Shown piece by piece: positions 16,414-23,221 of a stretch of DNA of 64,000 nucleotides. Under the pieces are notes generated by a model. It did not search any database. It had not been told where the DNA came from and worked only from the letters and a program-made list of their open reading frames with translations. Location of the stretch: the NCBI RefSeq assembly GCF_003007715.1, contig NZ_PXNO01000021.1, positions 310,001-374,000 on the forward strand. Direction: 5' to 3'. The stretch comes from Marinobacter shengliensis. GTDB lineage: Bacteria; Pseudomonadota; Gammaproteobacteria; Pseudomonadales; Oleiphilaceae. The stretch's first letter is position 1. Every line of letters starts with the position of its first letter. Position numbers and translations under genes: made by a program.

Positions 16414-16959
16414 TCATACCTTTGGCAGTTTCTGTTCCGGGGTGATGCTGACCAAATCGGTGTCATTGCTGAAGGTGACTTCGCCGTCCTGCATCGACAC
16501 CTGGAAGGTCATGGAGCGTTCCACCAGGCGGGCCAGCGCTGCGGTGTTTTCGGCGGGAAGGTCGACGATGGTCAGGTTGCCAAATCGTTCCAGCTTGTTA
16601 TGGTGTTTCTCCCACCACACCGGCACGGCGCGGCCGCCATAGGTATACAGAATGACCTGCTGGGACCGGTTGCAGGCTTTGCGAACCCGGTCTTCGTCTG
16701 GCAGGCCCAGCTCTACCCAGAGTTCGATGTCGTCGGTCAGGGATTTCTGCCACAGCTCCGGTTCGTCATCGGTGCTCAGGCCTTTGGTAAACTCCAGCGT
16801 ATCTGTGGCGTTCAGGGCAAAGGCCAGCAGCCGGATCATCATTCGCTCGTCGGTTTCTGACGGGTGGCGCGCGATGGTCAGGTGGTGGTCGGCGTAGTAA
16901 TGCCGGTCCATATCCGCGATATGGAGTATGGCTTTGAAGATAGTGGCTTTCAGTGCCAT
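16414..16959 (-). CDS. yaeQ: YaeQ family protein
   Basis: This 181-residue protein matches YaeQ from its first residues (ALKATIFKAILHIADMDRHYY), with the conserved HPSETDERMMIRLLAFA segment near residues 32-48 and LWVELGLPDEDR near 80-91. YaeQ adopts a PD-(D/E)XK nuclease-like fold and has been linked to suppression of an RfaH defect in Escherichia coli; its molecular role remains unclear. The ATG at 16959 is chosen because family similarity begins there. The gene is divergent from lrgA-like 17029 across about 70 bp. Confidence 0.92.
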   Translation of the reverse strand: MALKATIFKAILHIADMDRHYYADHHLTIARHPSETDERMMIRLLAFALNATDTLEFTKGLSTDDEPELWQKSLTDDIELWVELGLPDEDRVRKACNRSQQVILYTYGGRAVPVWWEKHHNKLERFGNLTIVDLPAENTAALARLVERSMTFQVSMQDGEVTFSNDTDLVSITPEQKLPKV

Positions 16960-17028
16960 TGAGCGTCCTGTGTTTTGGGTGGCAGGGCAATAGTGTAGAG
17001 CAATTTTGACTTGGCAGGGCATAGCGGC

Positions 17029-17394
17029 ATGGTGGTGTTGCGGGGTTTTCTGGTTCTGGTGGTGTTTTTTCTGCTGGGTGAAGCGGTGCGTGTACTGGTG
17101 GGGCTGCCCATCAGCGGTGGTGTTCTGGGTATGGTGATGGCAACCTTTACCCTGATGCTTCGCGGGCGGGTAACCGACGAGCTGGCGGCAGCCAGCCAGG
17201 GGCTGATATCGGTTCTGGTGTTACTGATCACGCCCGGTGTTGTTGGTGTGTTTTTTATTGCGGATCAGTTTGCCGGACACTGGACAGCCGTGGTGGTGGC
17301 GTTGGTTTTAGGCACCTTGATGAGTGTATTCACCACGTTGCTGTTGATGAAGAAACTGACGACCGAGCAAGCCCGAGGTGATCAACATGACTGA
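17029..17394 (+). CDS. CidA/LrgA family membrane protein
   Basis: This 121-residue protein has four hydrophobic segments and the family patterns LGEAVRVLVGLPISGGVLGM near residues 16-35 and LITPGVVGVFF near 65-75. CidA/LrgA proteins are holin-like small membrane proteins that, with LrgB partners, influence murein hydrolase activity and, in some bacteria, transport small carboxylates such as pyruvate. The ATG at 17029 is preferred; a TTG at 17011 is possible. It overlaps the lrgB-like gene by 8 bp. Confidence 0.88.
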   Translation: MVVLRGFLVLVVFFLLGEAVRVLVGLPISGGVLGMVMATFTLMLRGRVTDELAAASQGLISVLVLLITPGVVGVFFIADQFAGHWTAVVVALVLGTLMSVFTTLLLMKKLTTEQARGDQHD

Positions 17395-18112
17395 TCAACC
17401 GGGCGGATTCAACGCTTTGCTGGCGGCATGGACGGCTGGCCCCATGTTGTCCATCGGTCTGACCCTGGGCGCCTTTATCGTGGCCCAGTGGCTGTTTGCC
17501 AGGCTGCGGCGCCCGTTGTGGTTGCCGCCGGTGATGATTGCAGCGCTGTTGCTGGCGGCGGTGGTGGCCGCCAGTGGCCTGGGCTTTGAACGTTACGAGG
17601 CGGGTGCGCGTTGGCTAACGGTGCTGCTGGGGCCGGCAACGGTTGCGCTTGGTATTCCCCTGTATCAACAAATGCATCACATCCGGGCGCTGTGGCGGCC
17701 GATTATGGTGACGCTGCCCCTGGCCGCAAGCCTGGCGGCGTTCTATGCCCTGGCTATTGCCTGGTTGATGGGAGCGGCGCCCATGGTTCTGGCATCGCTG
17801 GCGCCCAAGTCGGTTACCGCACCCATTGCCATGGGTATCACTGAGGAGTTGGGCGGGTCGGTGTCGCTCACACTGGGCGGGCTGCTGATCACCGGTGTGC
17901 TGGCCTCTCTGTTCGTGGACTGGTGCGCCCGCTGGCTTCGGATTACCGACGACCGCATCATCGGTTTTGCCCTTGGCCTCAATGGTCACGCCATTGGCAC
18001 GGCCCGTGCGTTTGAGATCAGTCATACTGCCGGCGCCTTTGCTTCTCTGGGGATGGGGCTGACGGGCGTATTCACGGCGTTGTTCCTGCCGCTGGCCTTC
18101 TGGATGATCTGA
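17387..18112 (+). CDS. LrgB family membrane protein
   Basis: This 241-residue inner-membrane protein has about seven hydrophobic segments and the LrgB/CidB signatures PLYQQ near residue 88, APKSVTAPIAMGITEELGG near 140-158 and GHAIGTARAFE near 200-210. It acts with the LrgA-like protein encoded immediately upstream. The ATG at 17387 follows AGGTGA, and the 8-bp overlap with the upstream stop implies coupled translation. The transported substrate is not evident. Confidence 0.9.
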   Translation: MTDQPGGFNALLAAWTAGPMLSIGLTLGAFIVAQWLFARLRRPLWLPPVMIAALLLAAVVAASGLGFERYEAGARWLTVLLGPATVALGIPLYQQMHHIRALWRPIMVTLPLAASLAAFYALAIAWLMGAAPMVLASLAPKSVTAPIAMGITEELGGSVSLTLGGLLITGVLASLFVDWCARWLRITDDRIIGFALGLNGHAIGTARAFEISHTAGAFASLGMGLTGVFTALFLPLAFWMI

Positions 18113-18159
18113 TACATTTATTAGCAAAAAGTTAAGTACAAATGGTTGCAATTCTCGTT

Positions 18160-18178
18160 TGTAATGACAATAATTATC
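18160..18178 (+). promoter_or_regulatory. Fur box upstream of bfd
   Basis: The 19-bp segment TGTAATGACAATAATTATC matches the Fur consensus GATAATGATAATCATTATC at 15 of 19 positions. It lies 31 bp before the bfd start, where it would let Fur-Fe2+ repress bfd, in keeping with Bfd acting in iron release during iron shortage. Confidence 0.75.
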
Positions 18179-18209
18179 ACTAACGTTTTTCAGTTGGTGA
18201 GTGTCTCCT

Positions 18210-18416
18210 ATGTATGTATGCCTGTGTGTCGGGGTAACAGACAGAGAAATCCGCGAAGCGGCAGATAACGGTATCAGCTCCATGCGTCAGTTGGGCAAGG
18301 AGTTGGGTGTTGGTCGCCAGTGTGGTCGTTGCGCCTGTACGGCCCGGGAAATCCTGAAAGAAGCACGTTCTCCTGACTACCTGACCCTTGCCAACATGCT
18401 GGCCCAGCCCGCCTGA
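18210..18416 (+). CDS. bfd: Bacterioferritin-associated ferredoxin
   Basis: This 68-residue [2Fe-2S] protein delivers electrons to bacterioferritin to reduce and mobilise its ferric core. The cluster ligands C4, C6, C38 and C41 (MYVCLC...CGRC) are all present, with the typical GVTDREIREA helix. The ATG at 18210 is used because residues 1-6 are invariant in the family. It is preceded by a Fur box and followed 129 bp later by bfr. Confidence 0.95.
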   Translation: MYVCLCVGVTDREIREAADNGISSMRQLGKELGVGRQCGRCACTAREILKEARSPDYLTLANMLAQPA

Positions 18417-18545
18417 CACTGGCGGGCGCCAGACTCCTCATCTTGGGGCGCGAAACCCTCTTAAAAATGCCACAGACATTTTTTATCGGCTACAAACCGG
18501 CTATCCTGACTAGCTGACAACTCAGCAAATCAAAGGACTCCGGCT

Positions 18546-19022
18546 ATGAAAGGCGATAAAAAGGTCATTCAGTTCCTGAATAAAGTGCTCGCCAACGAGC
18601 TGACGGCGATCAACCAGTACTTTCTGCACTCGCGCATGTACAAGGACTGGGGTATTACCAAGCTGGCGGCCAAGGAATATGAAGAATCCATCGATGAAAT
18701 GAAACACGCCGATCAGCTGATCGAGCGCATTCTGTTCCTCGAAGGCCTGCCCAACCTGCAAGACCTGAATAAGCTGCTGATCGGCGAAAACGTCCAGGAA
18801 ATGATCGAGTGCGATCTGAAACTCGAGCACATTGCCCACACCGATCTGAAAGAAGCCATCCTCTATTGCGAGCAGGTGCAGGACTTTACCAGCCGTGAAC
18901 TGTTCCGCAGCATCCTCGATAGCGAAGAAGAGCACATCGACTGGCTGGAAACCCAACTGGAAATGATTTCGCAGATGGGTATCCAGAATTACATTCAGCT
19001 TCAATCTTCTGCAGCGGAGTAA
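18546..19022 (+). CDS. bfr: Bacterioferritin
   Basis: This 158-residue iron-storage subunit forms a 24-mer shell. Ferroxidase ligands E18, E51, H54, E94, E127 and H130 and the heme-binding M52 are in place, so it is a heme-containing Bfr rather than a heme-free ferritin. A clear AAAGGA site precedes the ATG. It follows bfd and is 9 bp upstream of the phosphomannomutase gene, so read-through into that gene is possible. Confidence 0.96.
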   Translation: MKGDKKVIQFLNKVLANELTAINQYFLHSRMYKDWGITKLAAKEYEESIDEMKHADQLIERILFLEGLPNLQDLNKLLIGENVQEMIECDLKLEHIAHTDLKEAILYCEQVQDFTSRELFRSILDSEEEHIDWLETQLEMISQMGIQNYIQLQSSAAE

Positions 19023-19031
19023 GCACTGACA

Positions 19032-20387
19032 ATGGACCTGTCCTGTTTCAAGGCCTACGACCTTCGCGGTCGGGTGCCGGACCAGCTTAACCCCACGCTG
19101 GCTGAAAAGATTGGCCGGGCCTACGTGGCCATTACCGGCGCAAAAAAAGTCATCGTGGGTTACGACATCCGGCTCTCGAGCCCGGAAATCACAGAAGCCT
19201 TGAGCTCCGGCCTGATGGCCGCCGGCGCGGATGTATATGACATCGGCCTGTGTGGCACCGAGCAGGTGTATTTTGCCACCAGCCACTACGGCATGGACGG
19301 CGGCATCATGGTGACTGCCAGTCACAACCCGAAAGACCACAACGGCATGAAAATGGTTGGCCCCCAGTCACGGCCGATCAGCTCCGACAACGGCCTGAAC
19401 GACATTCGGGATCGGGTTCTGGAGCCCTTCGCCAATGCGCCGGAGCAGGGCCGTTACGAGACGCTGGAAGTGATGAGTGCCTACGTAGACCACCTGCTGG
19501 GCTACATCGATGCGGCCAGCCTCAAGCCCATGACCATTGTCTGCAACGCCGGCAACGGTGGTGCCGGCCTGGTAATTGACGAGCTGGAACAGCACCTGCC
19601 ATTCGAATTCGTGAAAGTGCACCACCAGCCGAATGGCCATTTCCCCAACGGCGTACCCAATCCGATCCTGCCGGAGAACCGCACCGCCACCGCAGATGCC
19701 GTGATCGAACACGGTGCCGCCATGGGCATCGCCTGGGATGGCGACTACGACCGCTGCTTCTTCTTCGACGAAAATGGCCGGTTCATAGAGGGTTATTACG
19801 TGGTGGGCTTGCTGGCTGACCAGTTCCTGCGCAAAACCGGCGGTGGCAAAGTCATCCACGACCCCCGCCTCACCTGGAACACCCTGGACCTGGTCAAAGC
19901 CGCCGGCGGCGAAGCCATCGAAAGCAAAACCGGCCACGCCTTTATCAAGCAGAGAATGCGCGACGAAGACGCCGTCTACGGCGGCGAAATGAGCGCCCAT
20001 CACTACTTCCGCGACTTCGCCTATTGCGACAGCGGCATGATTCCCTGGCTATTGATCGCCGAGCGCCTGTGCCAGTCCGGCCAGACGCTGTCTTCTTTGA
20101 TCGACGCCAGAATCGAAGCCTACCCCGCCAGCGGCGAAATCAACCGCACCATCAACGATCCCCCCAAGGTCATCGCCGCCATCGAAGCCAAATACTCCGT
20201 GGGAGCCAAGAGCGTCAGCTTCGTAGACGGCCTGAGCGTCGAATTCGACAACTGGCGCTTCAACCTCCGGATGTCCAACACCGAACCGGTGGTTCGCCTG
20301 AACGTGGAATCCAGGGCAGACAAAGCGTTGATGGAGGCGAAAACGGAAGACTTACTGCAGGAAATGGACAGACTGAACAAGAATTAA
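19032..20387 (+). CDS. manB: Phosphomannomutase/phosphoglucomutase
   Basis: This 451-residue alpha-D-phosphohexomutase interconverts mannose-6- and mannose-1-phosphate, feeding GDP-mannose for surface polysaccharide. The catalytic phosphoserine is S97 in VTASHNP, the metal loop is DGDYDR near residue 236, and the sugar loop GGEMSAHHYF lies near residue 317. Length and motifs match CpsG/ManB. AlgC-type dual activity with glucose phosphates is possible. It starts 9 bp after bfr without functional kinship, and ends near a long hairpin repeat. Confidence 0.92.
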   Translation: MDLSCFKAYDLRGRVPDQLNPTLAEKIGRAYVAITGAKKVIVGYDIRLSSPEITEALSSGLMAAGADVYDIGLCGTEQVYFATSHYGMDGGIMVTASHNPKDHNGMKMVGPQSRPISSDNGLNDIRDRVLEPFANAPEQGRYETLEVMSAYVDHLLGYIDAASLKPMTIVCNAGNGGAGLVIDELEQHLPFEFVKVHHQPNGHFPNGVPNPILPENRTATADAVIEHGAAMGIAWDGDYDRCFFFDENGRFIEGYYVVGLLADQFLRKTGGGKVIHDPRLTWNTLDLVKAAGGEAIESKTGHAFIKQRMRDEDAVYGGEMSAHHYFRDFAYCDSGMIPWLLIAERLCQSGQTLSSLIDARIEAYPASGEINRTINDPPKVIAAIEAKYSVGAKSVSFVDGLSVEFDNWRFNLRMSNTEPVVRLNVESRADKALMEAKTEDLLQEMDRLNKN

Positions 20388-20422
20388 GACTGTGAGTTGA
20401 AACCACGGATGGGCTTCGGGAT

Positions 20423-20498
20423 CGGGGTAAGGGGGAGGGCTTCCAAAACTATCAGGAAAGCCACGGTTTCCGTTTTGGAAGCCCTCCCCCTTACCCCG
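20423..20498. repeat. Long intergenic hairpin with conserved core (copy 1)
   Basis: A perfect 27-bp inverted repeat (20423-20449 against 20472-20498) encloses a 22-nt loop. The inner stem AAAAC/GTTTT and the loop (TATCAGGAAAGCCACGG followed by TTTCC) closely match the element at 58279-58357, whereas the outer stem differs. It sits between convergent manB and pldA. There is no T-run, so it is not a standard intrinsic terminator, though it may still stop transcription. Confidence 0.85.
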
Positions 20499-20515
20499 GT
20501 CTTGCACTATATTTA

Positions 20516-21634
20516 CTACAGCCAGTTATTCAGCATAATACCCACCCCAAAGCGCTCAATACGCTCATTATAATCAATCAGACTCTCCCCATACCCGTTG
20601 TAGTACTGGAAAAAGCCCTTCAACGTATCCCCCATCGGGAAACTGTACCCAAACTCAACCGACGTCCGATTGGTAGACCGCATATTATTCAAAAGCTTCA
20701 GCGAGAACGTCCGGTCCTCTGTCAGCTTATAGACGGCATGGTAACTGCCATACCCCAGATATTTCTCGATATCCGAGTTGTCGTCATCGCTGCTGCTCTC
20801 CGGCAGCCGGTACCAGGGGTTTGCCATAAACAGCCAGCGGTCATAGCTGTAAGCCAGCCCGCCCTTTATCCTGTTCCAGCTTCGTGAACGGGGGTCTGAT
20901 TGACCATTTGACTGGTGATTGAGCCCGATAGAGACACCACTTAGGGTTCCTGGCCCCACCTTCCAATCCAGTCGCTGCCGAAAGAAAATCTCAGGCTCGT
21001 AGTTGGTTTCCCGGAAAGGCGCGGATTCTTTGGTGTTATAAACCTGCCAGTAGGACTGCTGGGTGTAACCGAACCAGAAGGTTGTGCGATCATCAAAAAT
21101 GCCGGTCAGCAACGGTATCTTGAAACTGATCTGGTATTTCGCTTCCTCCTGCTCCAGACCGTAGTCATAACCACCGGTGCCCAATCGCGGGCTGACGGGC
21201 CTTGGATTCGGGTCGTCTACGTAAGTAATCGGCAGGATATAGTTGGGCCGATGGGTAACAAAGCTGCCGGTGAATGAGAAGATTGCTTTTTCTGCGGTCA
21301 GATAATTATCAACCAAAGCTGCCATCACGCCGGCATCCGGATCATCTCCCAGGGCATCACCAACCATATCCTCGCGGGTGGCGTCATCTGCCACCAGTTC
21401 GGCAGCTTCCTCGTCGGCCTGTTCTAATGCCTCCTCGTCAGCCGCCTCTCTTGCTGCCCCCGGGTCGTTCTGGGCGTCGTAGCAGGCCAAGCGCTGTATG
21501 CCGTCTCGAATCAGGGCGCAGTTAACAGCGCTCTGATCGGATGGGGTGCGCTCATCGGCCGGCGCAGCACTGCTTGTAGCCACCAAAATCATGGCCAGCA
21601 CCTTGGCCGGCAAACCGCTGTGATTTCCTTTCAT
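20516..21634 (-). CDS. pldA: Outer-membrane phospholipase A (OMPLA)
   Basis: This 372-residue outer-membrane enzyme hydrolyses phospholipids that reach the outer leaflet. The catalytic triad is H240, S242 and N254 in NHQSNGQSDPRSRSWNR, with exactly the spacing of E. coli H142/S144/N156. A Sec signal spans about residues 1-26 and the C-terminus ends in a beta-barrel-type NNWL. Compared with E. coli PldA (about 289 residues) it carries an extra N-terminal region (residues 28-110) with a Cys pair and a strongly acidic stretch at 58-105 before the barrel. The gene is 9 bp after a small membrane protein gene on the same strand. Confidence 0.94.
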   Translation of the reverse strand: MKGNHSGLPAKVLAMILVATSSAAPADERTPSDQSAVNCALIRDGIQRLACYDAQNDPGAAREAADEEALEQADEEAAELVADDATREDMVGDALGDDPDAGVMAALVDNYLTAEKAIFSFTGSFVTHRPNYILPITYVDDPNPRPVSPRLGTGGYDYGLEQEEAKYQISFKIPLLTGIFDDRTTFWFGYTQQSYWQVYNTKESAPFRETNYEPEIFFRQRLDWKVGPGTLSGVSIGLNHQSNGQSDPRSRSWNRIKGGLAYSYDRWLFMANPWYRLPESSSDDDNSDIEKYLGYGSYHAVYKLTEDRTFSLKLLNNMRSTNRTSVEFGYSFPMGDTLKGFFQYYNGYGESLIDYNERIERFGVGIMLNNWL

Positions 21635-21643
21635 CGAATCCTC

Positions 21644-21976
21644 TCAATTGGTGGCGGTCAGGCTGAGCCAGGTATTGGCAATACTGTAAATCCAGATCCC
21701 CAGCAGGCTCAGGGCCAGCAGGAGGAAAATCAGCTTGTGCCGGGCGTTGCCTTCGTTGCTGGCAGACGCAACCCAGCGCAGATACATCAGGCCGATAAAA
21801 CTCAGGAATACGCCCAGGCTGGCCACCGCTGGAACAAGCAGCCAAGCCGCGCTCATCGGCGTCTCAGCAGTGGACTGGTTGCCAAACCAGGCCATCGAAA
21901 CCAACAGAATCGCGAGGCTGGAGAACTCGACGATCAATAGCGGTTTGCGCAGGCGGTGGGGGTTGTTGTCGGACAT
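21644..21976 (-). CDS. Hypothetical membrane protein, three helices
   Basis: This 110-residue protein has hydrophobic segments near residues 13-31, 44-67 and 80-98, an N-terminal basic RLRKP stretch and no signal cleavage site, so it is probably an inner-membrane protein. I do not recognise a family. It is immediately upstream of pldA (9-bp gap) on the same strand and likely co-transcribed. Its role is unknown. Confidence 0.7.
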   Translation of the reverse strand: MSDNNPHRLRKPLLIVEFSSLAILLVSMAWFGNQSTAETPMSAAWLLVPAVASLGVFLSFIGLMYLRWVASASNEGNARHKLIFLLLALSLLGIWIYSIANTWLSLTATN

Positions 21977-22136
21977 ATGACTCCCTGTTCTGCCGGAATA
22001 ATGTTAAACCACACGGCCAGCAGGTATGGTAACCGGAAATAGCTTCAGTTCCGTTATAGTCTACGAAACTGTCACTAAAATGGTTGAAATCAAATTCTGT
22101 TTCTGACCTTTGGTTTTTTTGCGGGGGCTCAATCGC

Positions 22137-22142
22137 TATAAT
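22137..22142 (+). promoter_or_regulatory. Probable -10 element of the cytochrome c5 gene
   Basis: A consensus TATAAT lies about 43 bp before the GTG start of the cytochrome gene. No convincing -35 is seen at the usual distance, so the promoter may depend on an activator or extended contacts. Confidence 0.5.
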
Positions 22143-22184
22143 GCTGCCACCGAAAGATTATAACGCTCAAATGCGAGGTGCATT

Positions 22185-22604
22185 GTGAAGATGAAGAGAG
22201 TCCTGGCTGTTGTTGTTCTGGGTTTTGGCCTGGCCGCTGGTGCTGCACTGGCAAGTGTTGAAGATGAGATCCGTAACCGCATCAAACCAGTGGGCGAAGT
22301 GTGCCTGCAGGGTGAGGAGTGTGGTGAAGCAGCAGCTGCTCCGGCCGCCGCCAGCTCTGGCCCTCGCTCCGGTAGCGAAGTTTACGATGCAGCCTGTATG
22401 GCTTGCCACACCACCGGTGCCGCCGGTGCTCCGGTTATCGGCAACGCCGACCAGTGGGCGCCTCGCATTGACAAGGGCATGGATACTCTGATTGATCATG
22501 CCATTAACGGCTTCAACGCCATGCCGGCCAAAGGCGGCTGTGCCAGCTGCTCCGATGAGGAAATCGTTGCTGCTATTGAGCACATCATTGATGAGAGCCA
22601 GTAA
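22185..22604 (+). CDS. Cytochrome c5-like monoheme protein
   Basis: This 139-residue periplasmic cytochrome has a Sec signal (residues 1-24), a heme site CMACH at 71-75 and axial M113 in NAMPAKGGC, with the c5-type disulfide candidates C119 and C122. An Ala/Pro linker (49-60) separates the signal region, which has C40 and C46, from the heme domain. It probably shuttles electrons between respiratory complexes. A GAGGTG site at 22174 fits the GTG at 22185 better than the ATG at 22191. A bidirectional terminator follows. Confidence 0.92.
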   Translation: MKMKRVLAVVVLGFGLAAGAALASVEDEIRNRIKPVGEVCLQGEECGEAAAAPAAASSGPRSGSEVYDAACMACHTTGAAGAPVIGNADQWAPRIDKGMDTLIDHAINGFNAMPAKGGCASCSDEEIVAAIEHIIDESQ

Positions 22605-22627
22605 TTCGGCTTGAGAATGTTTGGATG

Positions 22628-22662
22628 AATAAAACAGCCCCTCATAAAGGGGCTGTTTTATT
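22628..22662. terminator. Bidirectional intrinsic terminator
   Basis: A 15-bp stem built on AAAACAGCCCCT/AGGGGCTGTTTT with a 5-nt loop is flanked by A- and T-rich tracts, lying between the convergent cytochrome gene and the 22672-23211 gene. Confidence 0.9.
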
Positions 22663-22671
22663 TTGTGCGGA

Positions 22672-23211
22672 TCAGTGGTGGTCATCCTTGGGTAGTGGGT
22701 TTCTGGTTAGGCGCCCCCTGATCTCAGACTGAGCGCCCGAATCTGTAATGACGGGAATTCGCCAGAGTCCCTCCCCGTTTTCAACACCCAGGCGTGGATC
22801 CAGCCAGCCAAAGCTTGGCGTCGCAGACACCTTTACCCAGGAACTGTCCTTGTTGTGGCTGTTGACCATACCCGGTCTTGCCTCGCTCAGGCCGGGCCAG
22901 TCCGCGCTCGAACGGTTCGCCATCACACCTTCCGGGCCGAACCTCAGCAGCCCCTCGCCTTCTGTGTCCTCCACGGTAAGAACACTGCTCCCACGGTAAG
23001 ACACCAGTATGCCCGGTTGTGGCGCATCCAGGATAACCGCAGACAGCCCGGGGATCGCTGCAGGCTGGCTGATGCTCGCCTGCAGGATGTGCTCGGGCGC
23101 GTTGTCTACCTCAACGGCTCCGTGCGCCAGCAAGGTTGAGGGTAAAGCTGTGCCTAGCAGTGCAAACACAGCGGCCTCAGCCAATGTCCGCGCCTTTTTC
23201 GTCATCTGCAT
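22672..23211 (-). CDS. Exported protein of unknown function, partner of copper radical oxidase
   Basis: This 179-residue protein has a Sec signal (about residues 1-29, ending LLAHG) and a mature part without recognised domain, rich in Gly, Pro and Ser, ending in DDHH. No Cys is present. The ATG at 23211 follows GGAGGCGATC; this site overlaps the region just after the upstream stop, and the gap is 10 bp, so it is co-expressed with the galactose-oxidase-like lipoprotein. Being exported and coupled, it may help copper loading or substrate handling, but nothing in the sequence proves this. Confidence 0.65.
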   Translation of the reverse strand: MQMTKKARTLAEAAVFALLGTALPSTLLAHGAVEVDNAPEHILQASISQPAAIPGLSAVILDAPQPGILVSYRGSSVLTVEDTEGEGLLRFGPEGVMANRSSADWPGLSEARPGMVNSHNKDSSWVKVSATPSFGWLDPRLGVENGEGLWRIPVITDSGAQSEIRGRLTRNPLPKDDHH

Positions 23212-23221
23212 GATCGCCTCC

